A stretch of DNA of 64,000 nt, from NCBI RefSeq assembly GCF_017308075.1, contig NZ_JAFKFX010000029.1, positions 124,001 to 188,000 of the forward strand, read 5' to 3'. Below, piece by piece: positions 25,918-36,317 of this stretch. The notes below the pieces were generated by a model. That model was not told the origin of the DNA. It was given only the letters and a program-made list of their open reading frames with translations, and searched no databases. The DNA is from Allobosea sp. (GTDB lineage Bacteria > Pseudomonadota > Alphaproteobacteria > Rhizobiales > Beijerinckiaceae). Position 1 is the first letter of the stretch, and each line of letters opens with the position of its first letter. The position numbers were made by a program, and so were the translations under genes.

Positions 25918-26425
25918 CTTGCGAAGCCTGGAACAGGCTCACGGCGCAGCCCGCCATCATCGCTTCCATCGGCACCAGGAAATGGGCCCATATCGGTCAA
26001 GCATGAGGGCCGTTGGTATCATCCTGGGCTTGCACAGCTCGGCAACCGCCTGATTTTCGCCGTGGGAAGAGCCCCCTTGGTGCAAGACAGTCTTCAAGCG
26101 ATGCAGCCTGATCGAACGACATAGCGCCCTTAACACGCGAATCTCGCCTGCCCCTTTATCCTCGATAAGCGTCAGCCGCGCGCAGGCGAACAGGTCGGCG
26201 ATCGAACCACCTTTGCCCCGCCAACCGTAGCATGTGCCTTTCCCACGAAGGACATAGCCAGCTCTCAAGCGTATTGTGCTTCGAGCAAGGTCATGCGTTG
26301 GATAAAAGGCCGCCAATTATGTTAACTTTTCGAATTTATCTAAAGAGGGAGCCTTCCTAGGTCCACCCGGCCCCTCAGGTACGGCTGACGCAGCAGAACT
26401 CCGGGATGATCGGCAAGGTATAATC

Positions 26426-28264
26426 TTGGGAAAAATCAGCTTTCTTGGGTCGCTCAAAACCAATAGCCCCGAACTGGAAGCCATCAAGCGAACGCAGGCA
26501 GTCATCGAGTTTGGTGCTTCAGGGCTAATTTTCGACGCAAATAAGCTGTTTCTCGAAGCCGTCGGGTACGGTCTCGATGAGATCCGGGGCAAACATCACG
26601 CCATCTTTCTGGAAGCGCGGGAGCGCGAAAGTGCTGCTTACCAGTCTTTTTGGAACAAACTGGCATCCGGAGAGGCGTTCCAGGGCCAGTTCCTGAGAAT
26701 CGCCAAAGACGGACACCATCTCTGGCTCCAGGCAACCTATACGCCGATCGTCAATCGCGCAGGAAAGGTGATCAAGGTCATCAAGTTCGCGACCGACATC
26801 ACCGCGCATAAGGACTTGGTTGCGGACCTTCAGGGGCAGATTGCGGCCATCAACAAGGCCCAGGCCGTGATCGAGTTCGACCTGACCGGCAAGATTCTGC
26901 ACGCCAATCCCAACTTTCTGGAGGTGACCGGCTACGCGCTCGAAGAGATTGCGGGTCGCCACCACAGCCTGTTCGTCGATGAAGAGACGCGTGCCAGCCC
27001 GGCGTATCAGGCCTTCTGGAAGAAGCTCGGCCAGGGTGAATACGATGAGGGGCAGTATATGCGTCTTGGAAAGGGCGGACGCGTGATCTGGCTACAGGCC
27101 AGCTACAACCCCATCCTAGATGCTTCCGGCAAGCCCTGGAAAGTCGTAAAATACGCCAGCGACATTACCGCTGCAAAGGCGGAAGGCGACCTTCGGGGCG
27201 CGGTTGCGCAGACCCGGACCGTCGTCGAGGCTGCCATGCAGCGCGACTTGACGAAGCGGATTTCGACGGAAGGGCTTGGCGGCGACGTGCTCGCGCTCTG
27301 CAACGGCGTCAACGAACTCGTCAAAAGCTACGCCGAGGTCATTGGCTCCGTTTCGGCGACGGCAGCGGATGTAAACGAAACGTCGCGGGAAATCACGACA
27401 GCCGCCGACGATCTATCCAAACGCACCGAAGAGCAGGCCTCCTCGCTGGAAGAAACCGCAGCGACCACGGAAGAGCTGGCAGCCTCGGTCAAGGCCACAA
27501 GCCAAGCTTCCCAACAGGCATCGGGCATCGCAATGGAAGCGATGCGCACGGCTGAGACAGGTGGCGCCATTGTGGGCCAGGCCGTACAGGCCATGTCCCG
27601 GATCGAAGCTTCATCCACGAAGATTTCGGACATCATCCGGGTCATCGACGACATTGCCTTTCAAACTAACCTCCTGGCTCTCAATGCGGCGGTCGAGGCC
27701 GCTCGCGCTGGCGATGCGGGCAAGGGCTTCGCCGTGGTCGCCTCGGAGGTCCGGACGCTGGCCCAGCGCTCCGGCACGGCAGCCAAGGATATTTCGGGGC
27801 TCATATCGAGTTCCCATGCCGAAGTCGGCCAGGGGGTGAAGCTCGTGCACCAAGCCGGCGAGGCGCTGACCGCGATCCTCGAATCCTCCAGAAAGGTTGC
27901 GAGCACCATCGCGGACATCTCAGCGGCGGCAGGCGAGCAGGCGAACGGCATCGACGAGATGAGCCAAACGGTCGCGCACCTAGACGAGATCACGCAAGCC
28001 AATGCGGCATTGGCTGAAGAAAGCGCGGCCTCGGCCAATGTCCTCTCGGAAAAAGCCGGAAGCCTTTACGAGCTGATCGCCTCATTCCGGATTGGCACCG
28101 AGACGAATAGCGCTCCCCCTGTCGCGGCCCCACAGCCACCGGCGACCGAGCTTCATCGCCTTCGTAGCCTTGCAGCCAGCGCTTTCAGCCAAAGCAAGGT
28201 TGCCCCGCTGCGCAGCCGGAAAACGGCCAATGGCGGCATCAGCACGGGCTGGGAAGAATTCTAG
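26426..28264 (+). CDS. cytoplasmic methyl-accepting chemotaxis protein with two PAS domains (MCP 1)
   Basis: A 612-residue chemoreceptor without membrane segments. PAS domains at about residues 18-127 and 138-250 repeat the order QAVIEF...[16 protein letters not shown]...GRHHSLFV...W.QA.YNPI.D..GK. A HAMP-like linker (about 255-320, [18 protein letters not shown]) leads into the signalling coiled coil, whose tip reads [31 protein letters not shown]. There is no clear CheR pentapeptide (ends GWEEF). The start is a TTG at 26426 after AAGG; no in-frame ATG precedes it. The PAS repeats suggest redox or small-ligand sensing. Confidence 0.88.
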   Translation: MGKISFLGSLKTNSPELEAIKRTQAVIEFGASGLIFDANKLFLEAVGYGLDEIRGKHHAIFLEARERESAAYQSFWNKLASGEAFQGQFLRIAKDGHHLWLQATYTPIVNRAGKVIKVIKFATDITAHKDLVADLQGQIAAINKAQAVIEFDLTGKILHANPNFLEVTGYALEEIAGRHHSLFVDEETRASPAYQAFWKKLGQGEYDEGQYMRLGKGGRVIWLQASYNPILDASGKPWKVVKYASDITAAKAEGDLRGAVAQTRTVVEAAMQRDLTKRISTEGLGGDVLALCNGVNELVKSYAEVIGSVSATAADVNETSREITTAADDLSKRTEEQASSLEETAATTEELAASVKATSQASQQASGIAMEAMRTAETGGAIVGQAVQAMSRIEASSTKISDIIRVIDDIAFQTNLLALNAAVEAARAGDAGKGFAVVASEVRTLAQRSGTAAKDISGLISSSHAEVGQGVKLVHQAGEALTAILESSRKVASTIADISAAAGEQANGIDEMSQTVAHLDEITQANAALAEESAASANVLSEKAGSLYELIASFRIGTETNSAPPVAAPQPPATELHRLRSLAASAFSQSKVAPLRSRKTANGGISTGWEEF

Positions 28265-28424
28265 CGAGTGAATTAGGCTGACCACCAGCGGCAAACTGGT
28301 GGTCAGCCGCTTTGTCAGCTCCGGGCCAGCGCAGAGGCAACCCTCCGATCAAACCCGGCGCGGCGGCTTTCTGGAGTTGCCCCGGTTTTGTGGACACCCT
28401 TGAAGTCATTTTCTGGAGTGTCCG

Positions 28425-28739
28425 ATGCCGCGTTTTCGAGCTGCGTATCCGCCGGAGTTCCGGCGGCAGGTGGTCGAGTTGTTCCGATCCGGGCGAACGC
28501 CTGAATAACTGTCACGGGAGTTCGAGCCAACTGCGCAATCCATTGCGAACTGGGTCCGTCAGGCCGAGCGCGACGCCGGCAAGCGCAGTGACGGTACGAC
28601 GACGGCCGAGCGCGAAGAGCTGATCCGCCTCCGCCGTGAGAACCAGCGCCTGCGCCAGGAGCGCGATATCCTGTCAAAGGCGGCAGCCTGGTTCGCGCGG
28701 GAGAGCAAGGCGAACCCGAACGGGTTTTCCGGTTCATGA
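28425..28739 (+). pseudogene. IS3 transposase OrfA with an in-frame stop
   Basis: Reads MPRFRAAYPPEFRRQVVELF-RSGRTPE, then TAA, then LSREFEPTAQSIANWVRQAERD...LRRENQRLRQERDILSKAAAWFA, an HTH and leucine-zipper OrfA. The TAA sits at codon 28, inside the helix-turn-helix. The stop overlaps the OrfB ATG. Confidence 0.8.
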
Positions 28740-29573
28740 GCGCGCACCAGGCCGTCTTCTCGATCAAGACTATGGCCCGCGTCTTCAAGGTCTCCGCGTC
28801 AGGTTATTACGCCTGGCGCGGCAGGCCTGCGTCGGCGCGAGCGACTGCCGACCTCGACCTCACCCGGAAAATCCGTACGATCCATGCAGCCTCGCGCAAA
28901 ACCTATGGTGCGCCGCGGATCCATACCGAGCTCAAGGCCGAGGAGGTCGCCATCGGCAAGAAGCGTGTGGCCCGCCTGATGAGCGCGGCCGGGCTTGTCG
29001 GCGCCAGCCGGCGCAGAAGCGTCACGACGACCCGGCGCGATCCCGACCATCGGCCGCCGAACGATCTGGTCCGGAGGAACTTCTTTGTCGAGAAGCCGAA
29101 CGAACTTTGGGTGGCCGACATCACCTTCGTGCCCACGCTCGCCGGTTTCCTGTTCCTGGCCGTTGTCATGGATGCCTGGTCGCGCCGGATCGTCGGATGG
29201 GCCTTCTCGGCCGATCTGAAGACCCGCGTCGTGCTCGATCAGTTCCTCGCTCAGCAGTATGATGCCGGTGTTGCGACGACCGGTTGAATCCGCCCAATAT
29301 ACCTCGCTGGCCTTCGGCAACCGCTGCAGGGACGCCGGCGTCAGGCCCTCGACCGGCTCAATCGGTGATGCCTACGACAACGCCATGTGCGAGAGTTTCT
29401 TCGCGACGCTGGAATGCGAGTTGCTCGACCGGAACCGCTTCTGCTCGCACAGCGAGGCGAGGATGGCGGTCTTCAGCTTCATCGAAGGCTTCTACAGCCC
29501 GTCACGTCGCCACTCGGCGCTGGGCTACCTCTCGCCCATCGAATACGAAAGGCTGCACCATGAACTGACCTGA
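28736..29573 (+). pseudogene. IS3 transposase OrfB with an internal deletion/frameshift
   Basis: The first part (HTH_21 segment MARVFKVSASGYYAWRGRP, then the first catalytic Asp in WVADITFVP) ends out of frame near 29285. The remainder (AQYTSLAFGNRCRDAGVRPSTGSIGDAYDNAMCESFFATLECELL) continues in another frame from 29259. The segment that normally bears the second catalytic Asp (HSDQGSQYTS) is missing, so the DDE triad is incomplete and the protein should be inactive. Confidence 0.8.
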
Positions 29574-29617
29574 CCTGCCATAGCCGTGAACGGTCCACGG
29601 AACCGGGTCAACTCCAT

Positions 29618-31084
29618 TCACGCCACGCTTTTCGCAGTTCGCTGAATGTCCTGGATGCGTTGATCCACCAGTTGGGTGAGCCGGGCGGAATTGCTCAGAG
29701 TCGCTCCGATCAACTCGATGCCGGTGGCCATCTCCAGCATGCTGCTCGACATTGTATGCGTAACGGCCGATTGCGCCGCGACCTCGTTCGTAATGTCGGT
29801 CGCCGCCACATGAATATGCTCGATGGTCTGGCCAATCTGTCGGATCGCCTCGCACGCGCGCCCGCTCGCTCCTTGAACGGAGGCAATACGGGCTGCAATG
29901 TCGTGGGCAGCACTTTCTGTTTGCCCAGCAAGTTTCTTGACCTCGCCGGCAACAATCGTGAAGCCTTTGCCCGTGACACCGGCACGGGCCGCTTCGATCG
30001 CCGCATTGAGCGCCAGCAGGTTGGTTTGTGCGGCGATTGACGCGATTAGATCGACGATCGACCCGATCTGCCGTGCGTTATCGGCCAAGCCAACCATCAG
30101 TGTATCGACCAGAGAAGCTTCGCGAACAGCCTCACTCGAAACGGCCAACGTTCGCGTCAGCTTCATGCTGATCTCGGAAGCGGATGCGGCGATCTGCGTC
30201 GATCCCGCAGCAACCGCGCGGATGTTGTCAGAGGCGTTGGCGACCGCTTCCGCCGCGCTTCCGGCCTGACTGTTGATATCTGAAACCGAGCCGGCGATAT
30301 CCGCCACGGCTTGGCCGAGAAGCCGGTCGGACTGCGCCTGAAGGCGACGAGCGAGGTCTTTGGCCTGTGTGATATCCGTCGCAAACTTGATGATCCCGAT
30401 GACACGGCCACTGGCGTCAAGCAAGGGGTTGTAGCTGGCTTGAATCCATACAGCCTTCCCGCCCTTGGCCACTCGCTGGTATTCCGCAGCCTCGAACTCT
30501 CCGCTTCTGAGCTTTTGCCAGAAAGCTTGGTAGGCAAGGCTCTTGGCCTCGGCTGGGTCAACGAACATCTGATGATGTTTACCGTTCACCTCTTCCCGCG
30601 AGTAACCGAACGCAGTCAGGAAGTTTTGATTTGCCGCGATAACGGTGCCGTCCAAGGCAAACTCAACGATCGCCTGGGAGCGGTCAAGCGCCGCAAGACT
30701 ACTCCTGTCATGGGCGCGTTCAATCTTCTTTGCGGTGATGTCCCTTACGATCTTTACAATTTTCTGAACCCGTCCCCGGCGGATCACGGGATTATAGCTC
30801 CCGCTAATCCAGAACTCACTGCCGTCCTTCCGAAACCGACGATACTCCGATGCGAAGCCGATACCTTTCGCCAGATCGTTCCAAAAACGCTCGTATTCCG
30901 GCGACTGCTTGTATTCCTTCGACACAAGGATCGAGTGATGCTTTCCGATGAGGTCGGCCAGATCATAGCCTGCCAATTCCAGGAAAGCTGTATTTGCATA
31001 CAGGATTGAGCCGTCGATCCCGAATTCGATCACGGCATTGGCGCGCTCGACGGCGCTACGAAATTCACCTCGGAAGCCAAGCAA
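29618..31084 (-). CDS. cytoplasmic chemotaxis protein with two PAS domains (MCP 2)
   Basis: A 488-residue relative of MCP 1 on the opposite strand: two PAS modules (residues about 10-122 and 130-245) with GKHHSILV and GKHHQMFV, then a short signalling domain with tip [27 protein letters not shown]. The HAMP segment of MCP 1 is absent and the coiled coil is shorter. The stop codon lies on the border of the IS3 target duplication, so the original C-terminus may have been changed by insertion. Start is probably a TTG (GGAAACCCAAA upstream). Confidence 0.82.
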   Translation of the reverse strand: MLGFRGEFRSAVERANAVIEFGIDGSILYANTAFLELAGYDLADLIGKHHSILVSKEYKQSPEYERFWNDLAKGIGFASEYRRFRKDGSEFWISGSYNPVIRRGRVQKIVKIVRDITAKKIERAHDRSSLAALDRSQAIVEFALDGTVIAANQNFLTAFGYSREEVNGKHHQMFVDPAEAKSLAYQAFWQKLRSGEFEAAEYQRVAKGGKAVWIQASYNPLLDASGRVIGIIKFATDITQAKDLARRLQAQSDRLLGQAVADIAGSVSDINSQAGSAAEAVANASDNIRAVAAGSTQIAASASEISMKLTRTLAVSSEAVREASLVDTLMVGLADNARQIGSIVDLIASIAAQTNLLALNAAIEAARAGVTGKGFTIVAGEVKKLAGQTESAAHDIAARIASVQGASGRACEAIRQIGQTIEHIHVAATDITNEVAAQSAVTHTMSSSMLEMATGIELIGATLSNSARLTQLVDQRIQDIQRTAKSVA

Positions 31085-31316
31085 TTTGGGTTTCCATATT
31101 AGACGTCACCTGAAGCTTTACGCTCAGAGCGCTTAACATCCTGACAAGGAAAGCGGGCCGAGACAACGAGTCGCGGCTACTCGTTCCAGAAGAAGGCCCT
31201 CGTCTCGGATAGGCTCTTGATCTGCCTACAAAGGGCATTGAGCGCCTCCGGCAGAGCCGCAACGATCATCGCCTCCACATCCCGGACGGAAGCGTACGAT
31301 GCGATAATGCCGCTCC

Positions 31317-32777
31317 TCAGGCGGCTCGTACCCGCTTCAGGAACGCAGCAACCTCGGCATCGAGGTGGTGGGACTGCCTGCTCAATTGCTCGGCGGACTC
31401 GGCCACGAATTGTGCGGCTATGCCGGTCTCGGCTGCAATCCGGCTGACAGCCTCGACATTCTCCGAGGTTGCCACCACTTCCTGCGCCGTTCCCTCGATA
31501 TTCCGGGCGATGCCGAGGGTTGCAGTATTTTGTTCCTCGACGACGCTCGCGATGGCCATAGCCACTTCGTTGAGCAGCCCGATCGAGCAGCCCATGGCCT
31601 TGATGCAGGCGGCTGCTTCGCTGCCGGAGCTGCGGATGGCTCCGATCGACGACTGAACCTCTTCCGTCGCGGATGATATCTGGTTGGCGAGAGCTTTGAC
31701 CTCTTGCGCGACAACTGCAAAACCACTGCCGGCCCTGCCAACGCGGGCCGCTTCAATGGCTGCATTGAGAGCGAGCAGATTGGTCTGCGCCGCAACCTCG
31801 GAAATTACCGCTACGACATTGCCGATACCGTCCACCTTGCCCGACAAGGCGGCAACGCTCGTAAGCACCTTCTCGGCATTCTCCGTTGTTGAGCCAACGA
31901 TCTGGAGCGATTGGGCCATTCTCTGGTCGATTTCACGAATGGACGAGCTGAGCTCGGAGGTGGCCTGAGTAACGGCGACCACATTCGACGATGTCTGCCG
32001 CGTCGATATCGATGTCACATGCGAGCGCTCGGCAGCTTCGGATGCCCCAGTTGTCATTTGCAGGGCGGCTGAACGCAAAGCCTGCACGGAGGCATAAACG
32101 TCTTGGGCTATGCCGGCGACCTTGCTTTCGAAATCGGAGGCAACCGCGGACAGGGCCTCACGCCGTTCCGCCGCCGCAGCCTCGGTGGCGGTCATGAGGT
32201 CGCCTCTTGCCTGCTCCGCCTCGAATCTCGCACCCAGCGCGGCTTTCCTCTCGCTCTCCGAGGTCGCGAAGGCTGATCTGAGCCAAGCTACGATCCAACT
32301 GAGTGCGCAGACCTGAACCACTACGATGCCCGCGTGCAGCGCGACGCGGCCGAAGCTTCCGCCGTTTGGAAAAACTCCGGCTGGGTAGATCAGACTCAGC
32401 ACGGTATGATGCGCGACAATTGCTGCCGACGCCGAGATGAAAATACGCCAATCGAGCCAGGCGGCGAGAATCGCTAGCATGGCGAAGAAATACATATGGA
32501 TGTCCACCTGATAGGGGTGGCCCACATAGATGTAGAGCAGCAGCATGACCTGCCCCATCGTGCAGATGGAGGTGACCTGCCGTACCACCCAGCCTGTGCC
32601 CTTCAGCCACCATGTCGCCGTGCCAAAGCTGGCAAGGCCAAGGTTGCAGATCAGGATTGGCAGCGGGTTCTCAGGCTGCGCGTGGATGCTTGTGGCGACG
32701 AGAAGTGCTGCATTGGCCCAGAGAACCGCGACCATAATCCGGGCGAAGCGGATTCTCAATTGCTCGACATCGGTCAT
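31317..32777 (-). CDS. membrane chemotaxis protein with multi-pass N-terminal domain (MCP 3)
   Basis: A 486-residue chemoreceptor. About five to six hydrophobic segments fill residues 12-185 ([61 protein letters not shown]) instead of a periplasmic sensor. The coiled-coil signalling part follows, with tip [31 protein letters not shown]. The membrane part probably senses a lipophilic or membrane-state signal. The ATG overlaps the stop of the small gene upstream (TAATG), so the two form an operon. Confidence 0.85.
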   Translation of the reverse strand: MTDVEQLRIRFARIMVAVLWANAALLVATSIHAQPENPLPILICNLGLASFGTATWWLKGTGWVVRQVTSICTMGQVMLLLYIYVGHPYQVDIHMYFFAMLAILAAWLDWRIFISASAAIVAHHTVLSLIYPAGVFPNGGSFGRVALHAGIVVVQVCALSWIVAWLRSAFATSESERKAALGARFEAEQARGDLMTATEAAAAERREALSAVASDFESKVAGIAQDVYASVQALRSAALQMTTGASEAAERSHVTSISTRQTSSNVVAVTQATSELSSSIREIDQRMAQSLQIVGSTTENAEKVLTSVAALSGKVDGIGNVVAVISEVAAQTNLLALNAAIEAARVGRAGSGFAVVAQEVKALANQISSATEEVQSSIGAIRSSGSEAAACIKAMGCSIGLLNEVAMAIASVVEEQNTATLGIARNIEGTAQEVVATSENVEAVSRIAAETGIAAQFVAESAEQLSRQSHHLDAEVAAFLKRVRAA

Positions 32778-33100
32778 TACTGTTCCCTGCCAGAACGGCT
32801 GAAGCAAAGTTTGGCCAAGGTAGCGCTGGTGACAAACCGGGCTCCGGCTTGGTACAGCTTTGCGACATAGTCGGACTGGTCGCTGATGCTGATCACCAGC
32901 GATGACCCAGCATCGACCTCCAGAAGAAGGCCGCCAGCACGCTGGACTGCGGCTATCATCTCGGCGGGCGAAGTATCTGATCCGAAGAGCACCGCAACGG
33001 GACGACCGGCGACCGGCCAGGTGGCAGAAATCAATGCGGCAACGGCCACCAGAAGGCCGAATGACGAACCGAAAACGATCTCGCGCATATCACCGCTCAC
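32777..33100 (-). CDS. small membrane-anchored protein coupled to MCP 3
   Basis: A 107-residue protein with one N-terminal membrane segment ([18 protein letters not shown]) and a small extracytoplasmic alpha/beta domain ([32 protein letters not shown]...[21 protein letters not shown]). Its TAA overlaps the MCP 3 ATG. By context it may supply sensory input to MCP 3; no family is recognised. The start may be the second Met (MREIVFG). Confidence 0.65.
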   Translation of the reverse strand: MSGDMREIVFGSSFGLLVAVAALISATWPVAGRPVAVLFGSDTSPAEMIAAVQRAGGLLLEVDAGSSLVISISDQSDYVAKLYQAGARFVTSATLAKLCFSRSGREQ

Positions 33101-33174
33101 ATCGCCGGCGGAAAATAAAACCAGTCTGGCGGGCGCGATCGGCTGAATAGATTACCCGGAGATCCAGTCCATGC

Positions 33175-33204
33175 AATTTGATTTACATCCCCTTACATCA
33201 AATT
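33175..33204. promoter_or_regulatory. inverted repeat upstream of the MCP 3 operon
   Basis: Arms AATTTGAT and ATCAAATT are separated by 14 bp in an A/T-rich stretch 75 bp upstream of the small membrane protein. Probable operator or promoter region. Confidence 0.4.
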
Positions 33205-33281
33205 TTGGATTACGTCGGAATTCGTTAAATTATCTTCAAGAAACCGCTTGCTGCGCCGGCCGAGCCATCCTCCAGCGCCCC

Positions 33282-33968
33282 CTATTTGAGACCGCCGGGG
33301 TTGTTCGCTCGCCGGCGGAGGGCGGGATCAAGCCCGCCGATCCGAAGCGGGGCCTCGAAGCTGTCTTTGTGTCTCTCCTTGGAGAGTACAGTTCGAAAGT
33401 GCGGCCGGTACCGGCTGCGACTGCCTCCGCTATGGCCAGCCCGAGTCCGGCGCTTTCGCCTACGCGCGGCAGCATCCCGTGTCACCCCAAGCGCGCTCGC
33501 GATGAGCGGCGGAATCAGTCGCGTCATCCTTGCTAATCTGGAAGCCGGCGAGGTTCGTTCGGTCAGCAATGCCGAGACGTTGGCGGCGTATGCCAAGCTC
33601 AGCGGCCCCGCGATCATTGCTGCCGAAGGTCGCATATTCGCCCGGGCGAGCGCGTTCTCTGAGCCGGTAGCGGAGATCTTGAACAGCGGCATGGCGAAGC
33701 GGCGCGCCAGGCCATGCAGGCCGGTCGGCTGGTCGGGCGCCTTCAGCGTGTCGCCGCAGCCGGCGACATAGACATAGGCGACCTGGCCGGGCTGGTAGGC
33801 CTCGGCGAACTCGATATCGAGGAAGGCCCGCTCAGGCAACAGCGCGAGCTCCTCGCCGCCGATGCGGGGCCAGCGGGTATCGACATAGTGCGTGACGGCA
33901 GCCGTGCTGCCTTCTTCGCGGATGCGCCGCAGCGTCGTCGTCATGGTCTGGTCGGTGGGATTCGTCAT
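33282..33968 (-). pseudogene. truncated paralog of the 24064-24954 gene
   Basis: Residues 1-102 (to about 33663) match the 24.1-kb protein: AVTHYVDTRWPRIGG, AYQPGQVAYVYVAGCGDTLK, GLHGLARRFAMPLFKISATG. After that the frame goes into unrelated low-quality sequence, and the C-terminal two-thirds of the paralog is absent, so this is a 5' fragment. The leader upstream (GGGGGCATTCCCG on the plus strand near 34000) matches that of the full-length copy. It follows the AAA ATPase gene and marks the end of the array. Confidence 0.7.
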
Positions 33969-34021
33969 GGCCTTGATCTTTCGTTCGTGCGGGGTTTCCG
34001 GGGGCATTCCCGTCTTCACCC

Positions 34022-35218
34022 TCACTCTCGACCTTCTTTTCCTTTCGACATCGACCGGATGAACCCGATGGGCCGCCTCACGCCCTCCTTCCCCGCGAGC
34101 AGCACCTGTTCGGCCTTTCGGACATCGTCGGCGACGAGGTGCCGCCGGCCCTGCTCGCAAGCGAACCCCATGGCGATGTCCCAGAGGCGCGAGAGCGTGC
34201 GCGGATTGTGTCTGGCGGTGGCCTCGAACAACGCCATGCCCGGCTCGGCGAAACACTGTCCGACCCGCAGGTTCGCCTCGTGGAAGATGCTCTTCTGGAT
34301 CACCAGCATCTCGGCCGCCTTCTGCTCGACCTGGAATACGATCAGCCTGTCGACGATGCTTGCCGGCAAGGGATCGAGGCTATTGGCGGTCGCGAGCCAG
34401 AAGATGTGATCGGCGCGGATCGGGAGATCGACGAACTCGTCGACGAAGCGGGCGGCATTCTCGCGTTCGAGCAGCGAATGCAAGACGTTCTCCGGGGTCT
34501 CGCTGGGATTGATCGGCGAAGCCTTCTCGATCTCGTCGATGACGATGAGCGGACAGGCATGACTGCCCTCGATCAGGAGCTTGGCGACCTTGCCGGGTGA
34601 TGACGCCCGCCAGATCGGGGCGAGGCCGGAGAAGGCTGCGCCTCTGTCCGTCATCAGGTTCATCGCCATGACCTCGCTCGGCACGCCGAGCGCCCCGGCG
34701 AGCTTGCCGGCGTAGAAGGTCTTGCCGATCCCCGGCGGCCCGACGACCGCGGCGGGATCGAGCCGAAGCGGCGTGCCGGTCGCAAAACTCAGGCCCGCCG
34801 CCCTGACGATCCAGGCCGTGACCTCCCGGAACTGCGGGCAGATCACATCGAGACCGGCGAGGCGCGCGATCATGGCCTCATCGGGAATGACGAGCTTGCG
34901 CCAGGGGCCGCGCTCGTCGGACTGCATCCGGTTCCAGAGCTTGACCTGGCGCGCTTGCGCCGTGTCCTCGTCGCCGCCGTTCTCGGTCGGATCACCGACG
35001 AAACCGTCGCCATGCCCGAGACGGCGGGCGAGCCGATCGGCATCGTAGATCTCGATCGAGGGACCGGCCTGATCTGGCTCGTGGCGAGCAGGCTGCTCGA
35101 CAGACTGCGTGCCTCCGCCGTCGGGACGCTGGTCACGCAAATGAGCAAGCAGGAACTGAAGGTCGAGATGGCGCCGGTTCTCGTAGGCTTCAATGGGATC
35201 CTGAGGTGTGATGCTCAT
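34022..35218 (-). CDS. Lon-like AAA+ ATPase without a protease domain
   Basis: A 398-residue AAA+ protein. Walker A GPPGIGKT lies at residues 160-167, Walker B LIVIDE at about 224-229, sensor 1 is FWLATANSLDPLP, and an arginine-finger/lid region follows (ARHNPRTLSRLWDIAMGFACEQGRRHLVADDVRKAEQVL). The core resembles the ATPase of Lon, but the chain stops right after the lid, so no Ser-Lys protease exists. The first ~100 residues are polar and unassigned. The ATG at 35218 follows GTGAGG, which overlaps the stop of the 35227 gene, so it is translationally coupled to the last member of the helical paralog family. Confidence 0.8.
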   Translation of the reverse strand: MSITPQDPIEAYENRRHLDLQFLLAHLRDQRPDGGGTQSVEQPARHEPDQAGPSIEIYDADRLARRLGHGDGFVGDPTENGGDEDTAQARQVKLWNRMQSDERGPWRKLVIPDEAMIARLAGLDVICPQFREVTAWIVRAAGLSFATGTPLRLDPAAVVGPPGIGKTFYAGKLAGALGVPSEVMAMNLMTDRGAAFSGLAPIWRASSPGKVAKLLIEGSHACPLIVIDEIEKASPINPSETPENVLHSLLERENAARFVDEFVDLPIRADHIFWLATANSLDPLPASIVDRLIVFQVEQKAAEMLVIQKSIFHEANLRVGQCFAEPGMALFEATARHNPRTLSRLWDIAMGFACEQGRRHLVADDVRKAEQVLLAGKEGVRRPIGFIRSMSKGKEGRE

Positions 35219-35226
35219 GACCGGCC

Positions 35227-36168
35227 TCACAGCTCAACGCCGTCGAGGATGGTCAGGAAGCGTCCGCTCTGCTTGGCGATGCGGCGCCCGACCCCGAGCG
35301 CGATCTCGACCAGGGCGCGCATCGCGTCGGGGTCATGGGCGCGCTCGGTGATCAGGCGCTCCACCTCCATCTTCGCAATGAGATCGGCCGAGCTGCGCGC
35401 CGGCCAGAGTCCGATCCGGCAGAGCTTTGCATAGGCGAGGATGAGTGCGCCGCGGCGGGCGCCATACAGAAACGGCCAGGCATCGGCCGCCTGCGAGCGG
35501 ACATCGATCTGCTTGAGCAGCTTCCTGGCCCCATCAAGCAGAGCGTCGAGGTCGGGCGGGGCGTTGAACCAAGCCTCCAGCGCCGACGCATGCTCGAGGT
35601 GATGAACGCCGGGGCTCGTGCCGTCGCACGTCTCGGGCAGCGGCAGGACCGCGCCGCTGAACCGTTTCGCCGCGTTCTCCATGCCGGGCGGGATCCGCTT
35701 GCCGAGCGCAAGCTGCGGACTGCCATGGGCGAAGGACCGCCGCAGCGCCCGATCCATGAGTTCCGGATCATGAACACCACCGCCATTGCGATACTGCTTG
35801 TTCCGCTCTTTCGAGAGCATGGCCCGCGCGAAACGGTTCTCGGGCGAGCCCGACGGTACCAGCAACATCGCGATCTCGCCGGCATGGGCGAGGATAGCGA
35901 GCGCGTTGGCGGTATCGACACGCGCTCCCAGCTCCTCGGGATCCGCTTCGGCGAGCGCGAGGAAGCGCTCGTATTGCTGCGTATGAACAAGAGCCCTTCC
36001 GCGGAGGTCGAGGATCGGCGGCAGCCGCTCGAGCAGCGCGGTGAGACGCTTGAGATCGTCCGAGAGGTCGGGCACGAGGGCGTCGAACCCGGCGAGTTCG
36101 TCGATGACGGGCACGGTGTCGGTCGTGAAGACGAGATCGCGCAGGGACGGTGCGTTGTTGTCGGTCAT
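35227..36168 (-). CDS. array paralog A1: helical protein with PVIDEL/GRAL/WPARS motifs
   Basis: A 313-residue, mostly helical protein of unknown function. N-terminal half: VPVIDELAGFDALVP, ILDLRGRALVHTQQYERFLALAEADPEEL. C-terminal half: LEHASALEAWFNAPPDLDALL and LILAYAKLCRIGLWPARSSADLIAK. It aligns along its whole length with the 38305 protein, and its N-terminal half aligns with the 36318 and 40511 proteins. No catalytic motif or signal peptide is visible. Directly coupled to the AAA ATPase downstream. Confidence 0.7.
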   Translation of the reverse strand: MTDNNAPSLRDLVFTTDTVPVIDELAGFDALVPDLSDDLKRLTALLERLPPILDLRGRALVHTQQYERFLALAEADPEELGARVDTANALAILAHAGEIAMLLVPSGSPENRFARAMLSKERNKQYRNGGGVHDPELMDRALRRSFAHGSPQLALGKRIPPGMENAAKRFSGAVLPLPETCDGTSPGVHHLEHASALEAWFNAPPDLDALLDGARKLLKQIDVRSQAADAWPFLYGARRGALILAYAKLCRIGLWPARSSADLIAKMEVERLITERAHDPDAMRALVEIALGVGRRIAKQSGRFLTILDGVEL

Positions 36169-36186
36169 GATCTGAACTTGTCCTGA

Positions 36187-36258
36187 GGGGTCGGCCTATC
36201 CGCCCTTTCACCGTCTCCTCCTCGTCATGACGAAAGGCGCGCCACGTGGGCGCGCCTT
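36187..36258 (-). promoter_or_regulatory. composite leader of 35227 gene
   Basis: On the minus strand: perfect hairpin AAGGCGCGCC / GGCGCGCCTT (36234-36258), 28 nt, then a weak stem GGC / GCC and a GACCCC tract (36187-36192), 18 nt before ATG. The hairpin is also placed to end the 36318 transcript. Confidence 0.55.
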
Positions 36259-36317
36259 CCTGCCGCTCCAGGATGGATGCCGCGGTCCAGCCGTCAGCCG
36301 ATCTCGGCCAACACCGG

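Larger units (their letters stand above)
28372..29616 (+). mobile_element. IS3-family insertion sequence, inactivated
   Basis: Terminal inverted repeats TGGAGTTGCCCCGGTT (left) and the matching TGGAGTTGACCCGGTT on the opposite strand at the right end continue to GTGGAC. A 3-bp target duplication TTC flanks both ends. It carries orfA with a premature stop and orfB with an internal deletion. It lies between two chemoreceptor genes and its right end touches the stop codon of the second. Confidence 0.82.

Noticed and set aside
25957-26316. 119-residue minus-strand open frame
   Set aside because: No recognisable domain, no ribosome-binding site, and it lies in a stretch of decayed sequence.
33455-33680. 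Plus-strand XRE-like fragment (SGGISRVILANLEAGEVRSVSNAETLAAYAKLSG)
   Set aside because: It resembles part of a helix-turn-helix domain but is short, has no proper start or end and overlaps the truncated paralog frame; not enough to call a gene.
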